DNA from: Paracoccus homiensis
Lineage (GTDB): Bacteria > Pseudomonadota > Alphaproteobacteria > Rhodobacterales > Rhodobacteraceae
NCBI RefSeq assembly: GCF_900111675.1
Contig: NZ_FOHO01000006.1
Location: 124,001 to 188,000 of the forward strand
DNA length: 64,000 bases
Direction of reading: 5' to 3'
The notes under the pieces are model-generated. The model saw only the letters and a program-made list of their open reading frames with translations. It was not told where the DNA came from and made no database searches. The translations under genes were made by a program, and so were the position numbers. Numbering within the stretch: position 1 is the stretch's first letter; each line of letters starts with the position of its first letter. This document shows positions 18,851 to 28,462 of this stretch, piece by piece.

Positions 18851-21154
18851 ATGACACAGAAACTGGGCAGGGGCAGTGTGGCCCTGATAGCGGCGCTGAC
18901 CATGTCGGTGCCTGCATCGCTGATGGTGCCTCACGCGGCTTCGGCATATGTTTTCAACGATGTCCGGATCGAAGGATCGCAGCGGGTCGAGGCGGCGACG
19001 GTTCTGTCCTACGCCAATATCGCGCGGGGGCAGGATGTCTCGGCGGGCGAATTGAACGACGCGTTGCAGCGGCTTCAGGGATCGGGCCTGTTCGAGACGG
19101 TGGAAATCGTGCCGCAGGGCGGGACCCTGATCATCAAGGTCAGCGAATACCCGACGATCAACCAGATCAGCTTCGAGGGCAATCGCCGGATCAAGGACGA
19201 TCAGCTGGCCGAGATCGTGCAAAGCCAGTCGCGCCGCGTCTATCAGCCCAGCCAGGCGATCGAGGATGCGAACAACATTGCCCAGGCCTATGCCAGCGAG
19301 GGTCGTCTTGCCGCCCGCGTCGATCCCAAGATCATCCGTCGCAGCGACAACCGCGTTGATCTGGTGTTCGAGGTTCGCGAGGGCGACCTGACCGAGATCG
19401 AGCGCATCAGCTTTACCGGCAACCGGGCGTTCAGCGACAGCCGTCTGCGGAATGTGCTGCAGACCAAACAGGCCGGCATCCTGCGCACCTTCATTCGCCG
19501 CGATACCTTCGCCGCCGAGCGTATTCCGCTGGATGAACAGCTGCTGACCGATTTCTACCGCTCGCAGGGGTATGCCGATTTCAAGGTTCAGGGCGTTGCC
19601 CCGGAACTGGCCCGCGAACGCGATGCGCTGTATATCACCTTCAACATTCAGGAAGGCCCGCGCTACAAGTTCCGCAGCGTTGATACGATCTCGGAGATTC
19701 CGGGTGTCGATGCGGCTGATTTCGCGGCGCAGAACCGCGTGAAGCGCGGCTCTTTCTACAACCCTTCGGATATCGACATCACCATCCGCCGCATGGAAAC
19801 GGTCGCGATCCAGAAGGGGCTGGATTTCGTCAGCATCGAACCGCGGGTGCAGCGCAACCCGGCGACCCAGTCGCTGGACCTGACCTTTGCGCTGACGCGC
19901 GGGCCGCGCGTTTTCGTCGAGCGTATCGATATCGAGGGCAACACGACCACGCTTGACCGCGTGATCCGCCGTCAGTTCAACACCGTCGAGGGTGATCCGT
20001 TCAACCCGCGCGAAATCCGCAACTCGGCCGAACGGGTGCGGGCGCTGGGTTATTTCGCCGATGCGCAGGTCGAGACCCGTCAGGGCACCAGCGACCAGCA
20101 GGTCATCGTCGACGTCAATGTCGAGGAACAGCCGACCGGCTCGCTGACCTTCGGTGCGTCCTACGGCGTCAGCGCGGGCGTCGGTCTGAACGCATCGCTG
20201 ACCGAGCGGAACTTCCTGGGGCGTGGACAGACCGTCGGTCTGACGATTTCGACGGCCGATGGCGACCGCGAAGGGTCGATCAATTTCATCGAGCCGTATT
20301 TCTTGGGTCGTGACCTGCGCTTCCGCTTCCGCACCTGGTACAGCGAGACCGAAGATCTGAATTCGGATTACGACACGCGCAGCATCGGCATCAGCCCGTC
20401 GATCGAGTTCCCGATTTCGGCCAATGGGCGGTTGGAACTGCGCTATACGCTGAAACAGGACAAACTGGACAATGTCGACGAGGACAGCTCGGTCATTCTG
20501 CAGCGTGAAGAGGGCGACCGTTTGTCCTCGGCGCTTGGCTACACCTACACCTGGGATACACGCCGCACGGGCCTGAACCCGGTCACGACCTACAAGTTCA
20601 GCTTCAGCCAGGATGTCGCGGGTGTCGGTGGCGACGTGAAAAGCGTGACCACCACGGCATTGGCCGGGCTAGAAAGCAATGCCTGGCGCGAAGATGTCAC
20701 CTTCCGGGCCGAGCTGGAGGCCGGGGCGGTCTATGGTTACAGCGATTATACGCCCTACATTCTGGACCGCTTCCGTGCCGGATCGCGGATACGCGGCTTC
20801 GAATCCAACGGCATCGGACCGCGTGACCTGAACGCGGTCAACGAGGATGCGTTGGGCGGCAATTACTTCTGGGCGGCGCGCGCGGAAAGCCAGTTCCCCA
20901 TCGGTCTGCCGGAAGAATACGGCATCACCGGCGGTCTGTTCGCCGATGTCGGGTCGATCTGGGGGCTGGACGATACCATCGGCACCGATGGCATTGCCGT
21001 GGATGACGACATGTATGTCCGCGCATCTGTCGGCGCGTCGATCTTCTGGACCACGCCCATCGGTCCGCTGCGGTTCAACTTCTCGAAGGCGATCGCGCAG
21101 GAAGACTATGACGAGGAACAGAATTTCGACCTGACGATCTCGACCCAGTTCTGA
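18851..21154 (+). CDS. bamA: Outer membrane protein assembly factor
   Basis: The 767-residue Omp85 protein inserts beta-barrel proteins into the outer membrane. A signal peptide ends near residue 32 (HAASAYVFNDV). Five POTRA domains cover about 33-430, each with a glycine-rich turn such as FEGNRRIKDDQL, FTGNRAFSDSRL and IEGNTTTLDRV. The C-terminal barrel contains SRIRGFESNGIGPRD and ends in an aromatic residue (STQF), as usual for outer membrane proteins. ATG 18851 matches the signal peptide start. The stop overlaps skp by 1 bp. Confidence 0.97.
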   Translation: MTQKLGRGSVALIAALTMSVPASLMVPHAASAYVFNDVRIEGSQRVEAATVLSYANIARGQDVSAGELNDALQRLQGSGLFETVEIVPQGGTLIIKVSEYPTINQISFEGNRRIKDDQLAEIVQSQSRRVYQPSQAIEDANNIAQAYASEGRLAARVDPKIIRRSDNRVDLVFEVREGDLTEIERISFTGNRAFSDSRLRNVLQTKQAGILRTFIRRDTFAAERIPLDEQLLTDFYRSQGYADFKVQGVAPELARERDALYITFNIQEGPRYKFRSVDTISEIPGVDAADFAAQNRVKRGSFYNPSDIDITIRRMETVAIQKGLDFVSIEPRVQRNPATQSLDLTFALTRGPRVFVERIDIEGNTTTLDRVIRRQFNTVEGDPFNPREIRNSAERVRALGYFADAQVETRQGTSDQQVIVDVNVEEQPTGSLTFGASYGVSAGVGLNASLTERNFLGRGQTVGLTISTADGDREGSINFIEPYFLGRDLRFRFRTWYSETEDLNSDYDTRSIGISPSIEFPISANGRLELRYTLKQDKLDNVDEDSSVILQREEGDRLSSALGYTYTWDTRRTGLNPVTTYKFSFSQDVAGVGGDVKSVTTTALAGLESNAWREDVTFRAELEAGAVYGYSDYTPYILDRFRAGSRIRGFESNGIGPRDLNAVNEDALGGNYFWAARAESQFPIGLPEEYGITGGLFADVGSIWGLDDTIGTDGIAVDDDMYVRASVGASIFWTTPIGPLRFNFSKAIAQEDYDEEQNFDLTISTQF

Positions 21155-21828
21155 TGATCGCCCGATCGGTCACGACCTGTCTGCTGTCGGTTCTGCTGTC
21201 TGGCGGATCGGCAGCGGCGCAGCAGGCGGCCCCACCGCCCGCGGCGGAATTGGCCGAACCCAATACCGAGGCGACCCCGGATCAGGGGTTGCCCAGCCGC
21301 ACCATCGAAAGTGACGGGAACAGCCCGGATCCGCTGGCGGCGCCCTTGCTGACCGTCGATCAAGAGGCGCTGTTCGCCCGGTCGGCATGGGGGCAGCGGA
21401 CACAGCAATTGCTGGAAGATGCGGGCAGTCAGATCGCTGCCGAGAATGAACGCATCGCGCAGGAACTATCCGACGAAGAAGCGCGTCTGACCGAACAGCG
21501 CAAGGCGCTTGCCCCGGCCGAATTTCGTCAGCGGGCCGAGGCGTTCGACGCCCGTGCCACCCGCATTCGGCGAGAACGCGCGCAGGTGGTTCAGGAATTG
21601 AACGCGCGTGGCGAGGCCAGCCGCAATGCGTTTTATCAGGCGGCCCTGCCGATCATGGGCGATGTGATGCAGCAACGCGGCGCGGTCGCGGTGCTGGACC
21701 GGCGCACGGTCTTTGTGTCGCTGGACGCGATCGACGTGACCGATGTTCTGGTTGTCGAACTGGACCGCGCGCTTGGTGCAGGCCCCGAGGAATTGCCAGG
21801 GCCTGCAGACGATCCCGCGCAGGATTAG
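21154..21828 (+). CDS. OmpH/Skp-like periplasmic chaperone
   Basis: The 224-residue protein has a signal peptide (cleavage near SAAAQ, residue 22), a Pro/Ala-rich linker and a long charged coiled coil (about 85-160). This is the layout of Skp/OmpH chaperones that hold unfolded outer membrane proteins for BamA. The second half ends in VLDRRTVFVSLDAIDVTD, the small beta domain. It is coupled to bamA (TGATG). The usual followers fabZ and lpxA are absent; a convergent nucleoside hydrolase gene overlaps its 3' end by 4 bp. Confidence 0.88.
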   Translation: MIARSVTTCLLSVLLSGGSAAAQQAAPPPAAELAEPNTEATPDQGLPSRTIESDGNSPDPLAAPLLTVDQEALFARSAWGQRTQQLLEDAGSQIAAENERIAQELSDEEARLTEQRKALAPAEFRQRAEAFDARATRIRRERAQVVQELNARGEASRNAFYQAALPIMGDVMQQRGAVAVLDRRTVFVSLDAIDVTDVLVVELDRALGAGPEELPGPADDPAQD

Positions 21829-22763
21829 GGCAGGCGTGCGATCCGCTCGCTCAGCAGTGCGAACAGGCCGTCCCGGTCCAGATCGCGGATGAACAGGGCG
21901 TTGGCCGGACGGCCCGACACGCGCCACCAGTCGGCCACGGTCATGCCAAGCGTGAATTCGCCGCTTGTCTCGATTTCGACATTGATCTCGCGGCCGCTGA
22001 ACAGATCGGGCCGCAGCAGCCACGCGATGGTGCAGGGGTCATGCAGGGGTGCGCCGGCGCTGCCGTATTTTTCACGATCATAGCGCTCGAAGAAATCGGT
22101 CCAACTGGCGACGGCGGGGCCGCAGCGGTTGGGCAGATCGGCCATGGCCTGCACCCAGTCGCGCGAGGTCAGCGCCTGATGCGTCGCGTCCAGCGGCAGA
22201 ACAACCAGCGGGACGCCCGACCCAAAGACCAGGCTGGCCGCTTCTGGGTCGACATAGATGTTGAACTCGGCAGCCGGGGTGATGTTGCCCACTTCGAAAT
22301 AGGCGCCCCCCATCAGAACCACCTGCTTGACCCGGCTGACGATGTCGGGGGCTTTGCGGAAGGCGGTCGCGATATTGGTCAAAGGTCCGATCGGCACCAG
22401 CGTGACACTGCCTTCGGGTTCGCGGCGCAGCGTTTCGATGATGAAATCGACCCCGTGGCCGGGATGCAGCGGGGTCGAGGGTTCGGGCAGCTCGATCCCG
22501 TCCAGACCGCTTTTGCCGTGCACATGTTCGGCGGTGACCAGCTTGCGGCCCATCGGGGCGTCGCAGCCGGCAAGGACCGGAATGTCGCTGCGTTCGGCAA
22601 GTTCCAGGATCTTGCGCGCATTCAGTTCGGTCAGCGACAGGGGAACATTTCCCGCGACGGCGGTGATGCCCAGAAGCTCGATCTCGGGGCTGGCCAGCGC
22701 CAGAAGGATGGCGACCGCGTCGTCCTGTCCGGGATCGGTGTCGATGATGATTTTCTGGGTCAT
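21825..22763 (-). CDS. Nucleoside hydrolase (IunH/Rih family)
   Basis: The 312-residue enzyme cleaves the N-glycosidic bond of nucleosides to base and ribose. The Ca-binding N terminus IIIDTDPGQDDAVA, the GPLTNIA motif and the LMGGA segment identify the family. HDPCTIAWLLRP provides the later Asp ligand and active-site His. Whether it prefers pyrimidine or purine substrates is not readable. It is monocistronic, convergent with skp and followed upstream by the iron-binding protein gene. Confidence 0.93.
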   Translation of the reverse strand: MTQKIIIDTDPGQDDAVAILLALASPEIELLGITAVAGNVPLSLTELNARKILELAERSDIPVLAGCDAPMGRKLVTAEHVHGKSGLDGIELPEPSTPLHPGHGVDFIIETLRREPEGSVTLVPIGPLTNIATAFRKAPDIVSRVKQVVLMGGAYFEVGNITPAAEFNIYVDPEAASLVFGSGVPLVVLPLDATHQALTSRDWVQAMADLPNRCGPAVASWTDFFERYDREKYGSAGAPLHDPCTIAWLLRPDLFSGREINVEIETSGEFTLGMTVADWWRVSGRPANALFIRDLDRDGLFALLSERIARLP

Positions 22764-22805
22764 GCCATCCGCCTTGTCGGTTTGGCAGTAATCTGACCGG
22801 GCGGT

Positions 22806-22837
22806 AAAAAAGGCGCAAGTCGAAACCTGCGCCTTTT
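22806..22837 (-). terminator. Terminator of the iron-binding protein gene
   Basis: A 10 bp perfect stem (22808-22817 with 22828-22837) and a 10-base loop, followed on the minus strand by six T residues. It lies 25 bp after the stop of the minus-strand fbpA-like gene. Confidence 0.88.
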
Positions 22838-22862
22838 GGTATGTTCTTGTTTTTCGGGCAGA

Positions 22863-23861
22863 TCAGCCGTCGAAGTTGACCTCTTCGATCAGGGTCAGCG
22901 CCTGCGGACGCAGATCCGAGATCTCGGTCAGGGGGGTGCTGTCGGCGGTGAACTCACCCCAGCTTTGGACGATCTCGGACCGCTCGACATGGTCCGAGAC
23001 CGGGAATTCGTAATTGGTTTCGGCGTAGATCTTCTGTGCTTCGTCGCTGACGAGGAAGTCGATCAGTTTCTGCGCGGCTTCCTTGTTCGGGGCCGCTTTG
23101 GTCATCGCCACGCCCGAGACGTTCACATGCGTGCCGCCGTTTTCGAACACGGGGAACAGGATGCGGACGGAATCGGCCCATTCCTTCTGTTCCTCGTCTT
23201 CCAGCATCTTGCCCATGTAATAGGTGTTGCCCAGGCTGATATCGCATTCGCCGGCCCAGATCGACTTGACCTGCGCACGGTCGTTGCCTTCGGGCTTCTT
23301 GGCCAGGTTTGCCTTGACGCCTTCCAGCCATTCGCGGGTTTCGTCCGGGCCGTGATGCGCCAGGAAGGCCGCGGTCAGCGCGACATTGTAGTCATGGGTG
23401 AAGGGGCGGGTGCAGATGCGGCCCTTCCATTTGGGATCTGCCAGATCTTCATAGCTGGTCAGTTCGCCATCGGCGACGCGATCCTTGCTGGCATAGACGA
23501 TGCGGGCGCGGGTGGTCAGGCCGAACCACTGGCCATCGGCATCGCGCAGAGTGGCGGGCACCACGTCCAGTGCCTCGTCGGTCACCGGCTGGGTGACACC
23601 TGCGTCCTTGACCTCGCCCAGGCGTGCGACATCGACTGTCATGATCAGGTCGGCGGGGCTGCGATCGCCCTCGGCCTGCAGACGCTCGACCATGCCTTTT
23701 TCGACAAAGGCCGTGTTGACGGTGATCCCGGTCTTTTCGGTGAAGGCATCGGTCAGCGGCTTCAGCAGCTCGGGCTGGCGATGCGAATAGATGTTCACTT
23801 CTTCGGCCAGGGCGGGCAGGGCAGTCGCGCCCATCAGCGAAGCGAGGATCAGGTGACGCAT
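22863..23861 (-). CDS. Fe(III) ABC transporter periplasmic binding protein
   Basis: The 332-residue protein has a signal peptide ending ALPALAEE and the FbpA/IdiA pattern: VNIYSHRQPELLKPL at the mature N terminus, FVEKGMVERL and the paired-Tyr segment SLGNTYYMGKM that ligates ferric iron in this family. AAAGGAG precedes ATG 23861; the upstream open frame of 40 codons is the leader. No permease or ATPase gene is adjacent, so it must work with components encoded elsewhere. A strong terminator follows. Iron control (Fur/Irr/RirA) is likely but I see no clear box in the 107 bp gap to uup. Confidence 0.92.
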   Translation of the reverse strand: MRHLILASLMGATALPALAEEVNIYSHRQPELLKPLTDAFTEKTGITVNTAFVEKGMVERLQAEGDRSPADLIMTVDVARLGEVKDAGVTQPVTDEALDVVPATLRDADGQWFGLTTRARIVYASKDRVADGELTSYEDLADPKWKGRICTRPFTHDYNVALTAAFLAHHGPDETREWLEGVKANLAKKPEGNDRAQVKSIWAGECDISLGNTYYMGKMLEDEEQKEWADSVRILFPVFENGGTHVNVSGVAMTKAAPNKEAAQKLIDFLVSDEAQKIYAETNYEFPVSDHVERSEIVQSWGEFTADSTPLTEISDLRPQALTLIEEVNFDG

Positions 23862-23968
23862 AATCGACTCCTTTAGTCGGAAATTTGGCGTCTTTTGCCA
23901 AGTCGCGGATCCCGCGTCAATGCGTCCTGTGGATTGACCGGGCATGACGGGCAGGATAGGGCGCGGGA

Positions 23969-25786
23969 ATGGCACGCGCACCCCTTCTTCAATTGACCGA
24001 TATCTCGCTGACCTTCGGCGGCAATCCGGTTTTCGACAATCTTTCGCTGACGGTTCAGCAGGGCGACCGGGTCGCGCTGGTCGGCCGCAACGGGTCGGGC
24101 AAATCGACCTTGATGAAGGTCATGGCCGGATTGGTCGAACCCGACCGCGGTCAGGTGGTTCTGAATGCCGGCGCCCATACCGGATATATGGAACAGGACC
24201 CGGATCTGTCGGGCTACGAGACGCTTGGCGATTTCGCCAGTGCCGACCTGCCCGAGGCCGAGGCCTATCGCGTTGAAATGGCGGCTGAAGGGCTGAAATT
24301 CGATCCTGACCGTCCGGTGTCCACGGCCTCGGGTGGGGAACGTCGCCGCGCCGCGCTTGCGCGACTGCTGGCGCAGGCACCCGAACTGATGCTGCTGGAC
24401 GAGCCGACGAACCATCTGGACATCGAGGCGATCGGTTGGCTGGAAGATCACCTGAACCAGACCCGCGCGGCCTATGTCATCATCAGCCACGACCGCGCCT
24501 TTCTGCGCCGTCTGACCCGCGCGACCCTGTGGATCGACCGCGGCGAGGTGCGCCGTCAGGAACGCGGATTCGAGCATTTCGAGGAATGGCGCGAGGCGAC
24601 ATGGACCGCCGAGGATGACGCCCGCCACAAGCTGGACCGCAAGATCAAGGCCGAAGCCCGGTGGGCGGTCGAAGGCATCAGCGCCCGTCGCAAGCGCAAC
24701 CAGGGCCGCGTTCGCGCACTTCAGGCATTGCGGGCCGAACGTGCCTCGCAGATCCGGCGTCAGGGAACAGCCGCGCTTGCGCTGGAATCCGGTGCACAAT
24801 CGGGCAAGCGCGTGATCGAGGCCAAGGGCGTCACCAAGACTTTTGGCGAACGCGCGATCCTGAAACCCTTTGATCTGTTGGTCAATCGTGGCGACCGCGT
24901 GGCGTTTGTCGGGCCGAACGGCGTCGGCAAGACCACCCTGATAAAATTGCTGACCGGTGAGATCGCCCCCGATGACGGCCAGATCAAGCTGGGGACCAAT
25001 CTTGAGGTCGCGGTATTCGATCAGGCGCGTGCGGCGCTGAACCCCGATCAGTCGCTGTGGGACTCGCTGACCGGCGATCCGGATATGCGGGTCTCGGGGC
25101 GGGCCGATCAGGTCATGGTCCGTGGCCAGCCGCGCCATGTCGTCGGCTATCTGAAGGATTTCCTGTTCGACGAGGGGCAGGCCCGCGCGCCCGTGCGCAG
25201 CCTGTCGGGCGGTGAAAAGGCGCGGCTTCTGCTGGCACGGCTGATGGCGCGGCCCTCGAACCTGCTGGTCATGGACGAACCGACCAACGATCTGGATGTC
25301 GAAACGCTGGATCTGTTGCAGGATCTGCTGGGCGAATATGACGGCACGGTCCTGCTGGTCAGCCACGACCGGGACTTCATCGATCGCGTGGCCGATACCA
25401 CGGTCGCGATGGAAGGCGATGGCCGCGCGACGGTCTATGCCGGCGGTTGGAGCGATTACCGCGATCAGCGTGGCGATGTGGCGCGCACCGAAACTGCGGC
25501 GCCCCCGCAGGCCGCAAAGGATGTCGCAAAGCCGTCTGCGCCTGCAAAGGCCGCCAAGCCTGGCCTCAGCTTCACGGAAAAGCATCGCCTGGACGAACTT
25601 CCGTCGGTGATCGAACGGCTTGAGGCCGAGATCGCGAAACTGTCACAGTTCCTGTCGGACCCCGATCTTTACCAGACGGCGCCCGCAAAGTTTCAGAAGG
25701 CAACCGACGCGCTGACCGAACGGCAGGCCGCCCTGTCCGCCGCCGAAGAGGAGTGGTTGGCGCTGGAAGAAAAGGCCGCCGGCTAG
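23969..25786 (+). CDS. uup: ABC-F ATPase of the Uup type
   Basis: The 605-residue soluble protein has two ABC domains. The first has GRNGSGKST and SGGERRRAALARLL; the second has GPNGVGKTT and LSGGEKARLLLARLM. The linker between them is charged and carries the arm region. A Lys/Ala-rich linker and a C-terminal coiled coil (about 540-600) match Uup, a DNA/ribosome-associated factor, and not EttA. No transmembrane domain is present. It is divergent from the iron-binding protein gene. Confidence 0.92.
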   Translation: MARAPLLQLTDISLTFGGNPVFDNLSLTVQQGDRVALVGRNGSGKSTLMKVMAGLVEPDRGQVVLNAGAHTGYMEQDPDLSGYETLGDFASADLPEAEAYRVEMAAEGLKFDPDRPVSTASGGERRRAALARLLAQAPELMLLDEPTNHLDIEAIGWLEDHLNQTRAAYVIISHDRAFLRRLTRATLWIDRGEVRRQERGFEHFEEWREATWTAEDDARHKLDRKIKAEARWAVEGISARRKRNQGRVRALQALRAERASQIRRQGTAALALESGAQSGKRVIEAKGVTKTFGERAILKPFDLLVNRGDRVAFVGPNGVGKTTLIKLLTGEIAPDDGQIKLGTNLEVAVFDQARAALNPDQSLWDSLTGDPDMRVSGRADQVMVRGQPRHVVGYLKDFLFDEGQARAPVRSLSGGEKARLLLARLMARPSNLLVMDEPTNDLDVETLDLLQDLLGEYDGTVLLVSHDRDFIDRVADTTVAMEGDGRATVYAGGWSDYRDQRGDVARTETAAPPQAAKDVAKPSAPAKAAKPGLSFTEKHRLDELPSVIERLEAEIAKLSQFLSDPDLYQTAPAKFQKATDALTERQAALSAAEEEWLALEEKAAG

Positions 25787-25842
25787 GCGCGTTTTCGCGG
25801 CAAAAGATGCCGCAGGATCGCCGGGTTAGAGCCGGGGCTTGC

Positions 25843-25871
25843 TTGACTTGTGCGGCCAAATGCGGCATATC
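25843..25871 (+). promoter_or_regulatory. Candidate rplU-rpmA promoter
   Basis: TTGACT (25843-25848) and CATATC (25866-25871) with a 17-base spacer, in the 232 bp gap upstream of rplU. The start of rplU is about 148 bp downstream, leaving a long 5' leader (about 25880-26018) with no clear conserved hairpin that I could identify. Confidence 0.45.
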
Positions 25872-26018
25872 CCAGCGGACCGGCCGGGCTTTTGTCCTTG
25901 GCCGGTGAATTATTTTGAATGAACTCCGTTACATACGGGGCGCAGTCCGAAGGCGGGGCAACCCGGAACACCGATGCGAATCGGGGCCGAGGGACGCGGT
26001 TAACGAAGGAAAGAAGCG

Positions 26019-26387
26019 ATGTTCGCGGTTCTGAAAACGGGCGGCAAGCAGTACAAGGTGCAGGCGGGTGACGTTCTGCGCGTTGAAAAGCTGAATGCTG
26101 CAGCTGGTGAAAAAGTCCAGTTCAACGAAATTCTGATGGTTGGTGCGACGCTGGGTGCGCCGCTGGTCGACGGTGCCTGCGTTCAGGCCGAAGTGATCGA
26201 TCAGATCAAGGCTGACAAGGTCATCACCTATGTCAAGCGCCGCCGCAAGCACAGCTCGCAGCGTACGCGCGGCCACCGTCAGCAGCTGACCCTGCTGCGC
26301 GTGACCGACGTGCTGGAAAAGGGCGCGGACAAGACCGGCGTGAAAACTGCCGTCGGCGCCCGCACCAAAGAAGCTGCTGAAGCGTAA
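26019..26387 (+). CDS. rplU: 50S ribosomal protein L21
   Basis: The protein is 122 residues long. MFAVLKTGGKQYKVQAGDVL and the KVITYVKRRRKHSSQRTRGH basic segment (which fits the L21 signature around the RNA-binding loop) are diagnostic. A C-terminal extension of about 20 residues, rich in Ala, Lys and Gly, is longer than E. coli L21 (103 residues). AAGGAAAG precedes the ATG. It forms an operon with rpmA 12 bp downstream. Confidence 0.98.
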   Translation: MFAVLKTGGKQYKVQAGDVLRVEKLNAAAGEKVQFNEILMVGATLGAPLVDGACVQAEVIDQIKADKVITYVKRRRKHSSQRTRGHRQQLTLLRVTDVLEKGADKTGVKTAVGARTKEAAEA

Positions 26388-26399
26388 GGAGACTGACCC

Positions 26400-26672
26400 A
26401 TGGCACATAAAAAAGCAGGCGGTTCTTCCCGTAACGGCCGCGATTCCGCGGGCCGCCGTCTTGGCGTGAAACTGTATGGTGGCCAGGAAGCCATCGCAGG
26501 CAACATCATCGTGCGTCAGCGCGGCACCAAGTGGTGGCCGGGCGTCAATGTCGGTATGGGCAAGGATCACACCCTGTTCGCGCTGACCGACGGTCACGTC
26601 ACCTTCAAGAAGGGCCTGAAGGGCCGCACCTTCATTTCGGTGATTCCCGCGAGCCTCGAAGCCGCCGAGTAA
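26400..26672 (+). CDS. rpmA: 50S ribosomal protein L27
   Basis: The 90-residue protein starts [20 protein letters not shown], the flexible N-terminal tail that reaches the peptidyl-transferase centre. Next comes [20 protein letters not shown]. There is no cleavable N-terminal extension of the Firmicutes type. AAGGAG is upstream. A GC-rich hairpin follows 27 bp after the stop. Confidence 0.98.
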   Translation: MAHKKAGGSSRNGRDSAGRRLGVKLYGGQEAIAGNIIVRQRGTKWWPGVNVGMGKDHTLFALTDGHVTFKKGLKGRTFISVIPASLEAAE

Positions 26673-26699
26673 CCCAAGCTTAACATAGCGATGTTAAAG

Positions 26700-26727
26700 G
26701 GGGGGACCGGCGAAAGCCGGTCCCCCC
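26700..26727 (+). terminator. Hairpin after rpmA
   Basis: A perfect 12 bp GC stem (26700-26711 with 26716-26727) with a GAAA tetraloop. There is no U tract, so it may pause or stabilise the 3' end instead of terminating fully. The GNAT gene begins 36 bp later. Confidence 0.65.
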
Positions 26728-26762
26728 GACCTGTTTCAGGGTACGTTTTCCGGGAGGGGAAA

Positions 26763-27350
26763 ATGGTTATGTCTGCACCCATGCGTGAGGGTACGCGATT
26801 GGACGATCTCAAACTTGCCGATGCTGTCGGCGGCCAGCCGATCATCGAAACGCAGCGCTTGGTTCTGCGCCCGCTTCGCCCGTCCGATGTGGGCATGATC
26901 GCGCATTATACGGCCGACCGCCGCGTAGCCGAAGGCACCCGCGCCATCCCCCATCCGCTGCCCCCTGGCGCGGCCGAGGATTTCGTGGCCCGCGCCATGG
27001 CTGTGAACCGGATCGAGGATGTCTGGGCGATTGACGGCTCGGCCCATAATCTGACCGAGTTGCTGGGCGTCGTCTCGCTGACCCGCATGGAAAGCGACCA
27101 GTCCGAGCTTGGCTTCTGGGTCGGGTCCGGCTTCTGGAATACCGGCTTTGCCACCGAAGCCGTGGAAGGGCTGGTGCGGGCCAATCCGCACGGGTCGCGC
27201 ACATTGTTCGCCGAGGCTTTTCAGGACAATCCCGGCTCGGCCCGCGTTCTGACGAATAGCGGTTTTGAATATCTGGGCGATGCCGAAAGCTGGTCCGTGG
27301 CCCGCGACGCAAGGGTCCCGACCTGGACCTATCTGCGCAAGATGGCCTGA
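26763..27350 (+). CDS. GNAT-family N-acetyltransferase
   Basis: The 195-residue protein follows the RimJ/RimL-like pattern: IIETQRLVLRPLRPSD at the N terminus, then ELGFWVGSGFWNTGFATEAV (acetyl-CoA binding strand/helix) and the NPGSARVLTNSGFEYLG motif. The target is unknown; a ribosomal protein is a reasonable guess given its position after rplU-rpmA. GGGAGGGG precedes ATG 26763; another ATG two codons later is possible. Confidence 0.85.
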   Translation: MVMSAPMREGTRLDDLKLADAVGGQPIIETQRLVLRPLRPSDVGMIAHYTADRRVAEGTRAIPHPLPPGAAEDFVARAMAVNRIEDVWAIDGSAHNLTELLGVVSLTRMESDQSELGFWVGSGFWNTGFATEAVEGLVRANPHGSRTLFAEAFQDNPGSARVLTNSGFEYLGDAESWSVARDARVPTWTYLRKMA

Positions 27351-27360
27351 CGATCCGACG

Positions 27361-27381
27361 CGCCCGCCGATCTGGCGGGCG
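27361..27381 (+). terminator. Terminator after the GNAT gene
   Basis: CGCCCGCC (27361-27368) pairs with GGCGGGCG (27374-27381) around GATCT, followed by TTTG. The T run is short. Confidence 0.55.
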
Positions 27382-27472
27382 TTTGCATGACGGGTTTGCG
27401 CCCATTGCGGGTCATTGCAGTTTCTGCATTTCGGGGAATTGTAATCGGCCCGCGAACGCCTAACTCAGCGGA

Positions 27473-28459
27473 ATGAGCACGACTTATTCCCTTCTCGATC
27501 TGGCGCCGGTCCCCGAGGGGTTTACCCCCGCCGACGCGATCCAGAACACCCTTGACCTTGCGCGTCATGCCGAGGATTGGGGGTATCACCGCTATTGGCT
27601 GGCGGAACATCACAACATGCCCGGCATCGCCAGTTCCGCGACCGCGGTCCTGATCGGGCTGGTGGCGCAGGCGACCGCGTCGATGCGGGTTGGGGCGGGC
27701 GGCATCATGCTGCCGAACCACGCGCCGCTGACCGTGGCCGAGGCGTTTGGCACGCTGGCCACCGCCTTTCCCGACCGGATCGATCTGGGCCTTGGCCGCG
27801 CGCCCGGCGGGGACGGTGCCGTCATTCGCGCATTGCGCCGTGACCCGATGGCCGACAGCTTCCCGCAGGATGTCGTTGAATTGCTGACATATCTGGGGCC
27901 GGAACAGAAGGATGCCGCTGTCCGTGCACTGCCGGGCGAAGGAACGAATGTGCCCGTCTGGATCCTTGGCAGCAGCCTGTTCGGCGCGCAACTGGCCGCG
28001 CATCTGGGGCTGCCCTATGCCTTTGCCAGCCATTTCGCACCGTCGGATCTGACGCAGGCGCTGCAGGTGTATCGGGATCGGTTCCGCCCTTCGCCCTGGT
28101 CTGAGAAGCCGCACAGCATGATCGCGATCAATGTCTTTGCCGCCGATGACTCTGCCGAGGCGCATTACATGCGTACGACAATGCAGCTGGCCTTTGCGCG
28201 TCTGCGGACCGGAATGCCCGGCAAGCTGCCGCGTCCGACCCGCGATCTGGATGGCGAAATCGGCGTGAAGATGCGCGAGGCGGTCGATCATGCGCTGACG
28301 ATCAGCGCGGTCGGCAATCCCGATGAGGTGCGCGACCAGTTGCGCATCCTGATCGACACCTACAAACCCGACGAGGTGATCCTGACCGGGCAGATCCACG
28401 ATCACCGCGCGCGGCTGCGTAGCTTCGAGATCGCGGCCGATGTGATGCAGGACCTGTAG
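27473..28459 (+). CDS. Luciferase-like flavin-dependent oxidoreductase
   Basis: The 328-residue protein belongs to the bacterial luciferase-like monooxygenase superfamily (LLM class, YhbW/MsnO8-like). It shows [29 protein letters not shown] and [14 protein letters not shown], which line the flavin pocket of this group. It probably uses reduced flavin and O2, but the substrate is unknown. It appears to be a single-gene unit that converges on cbiB with 3 bp between the stops. Confidence 0.88.
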   Translation: MSTTYSLLDLAPVPEGFTPADAIQNTLDLARHAEDWGYHRYWLAEHHNMPGIASSATAVLIGLVAQATASMRVGAGGIMLPNHAPLTVAEAFGTLATAFPDRIDLGLGRAPGGDGAVIRALRRDPMADSFPQDVVELLTYLGPEQKDAAVRALPGEGTNVPVWILGSSLFGAQLAAHLGLPYAFASHFAPSDLTQALQVYRDRFRPSPWSEKPHSMIAINVFAADDSAEAHYMRTTMQLAFARLRTGMPGKLPRPTRDLDGEIGVKMREAVDHALTISAVGNPDEVRDQLRILIDTYKPDEVILTGQIHDHRARLRSFEIAADVMQDL

Positions 28460-28462
28460 CCT

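Noticed and set aside
17073-18947. Minus-strand frame of 624 codons opposite dxr and rseP
   Set aside because: Spans two coupled real genes; composition typical of GC-rich antisense frames.
25797-25813. Terminator of uup
   Set aside because: The stem GCGGC/GCCGC is only 5 bp with no T run, so the signal is too weak to list.
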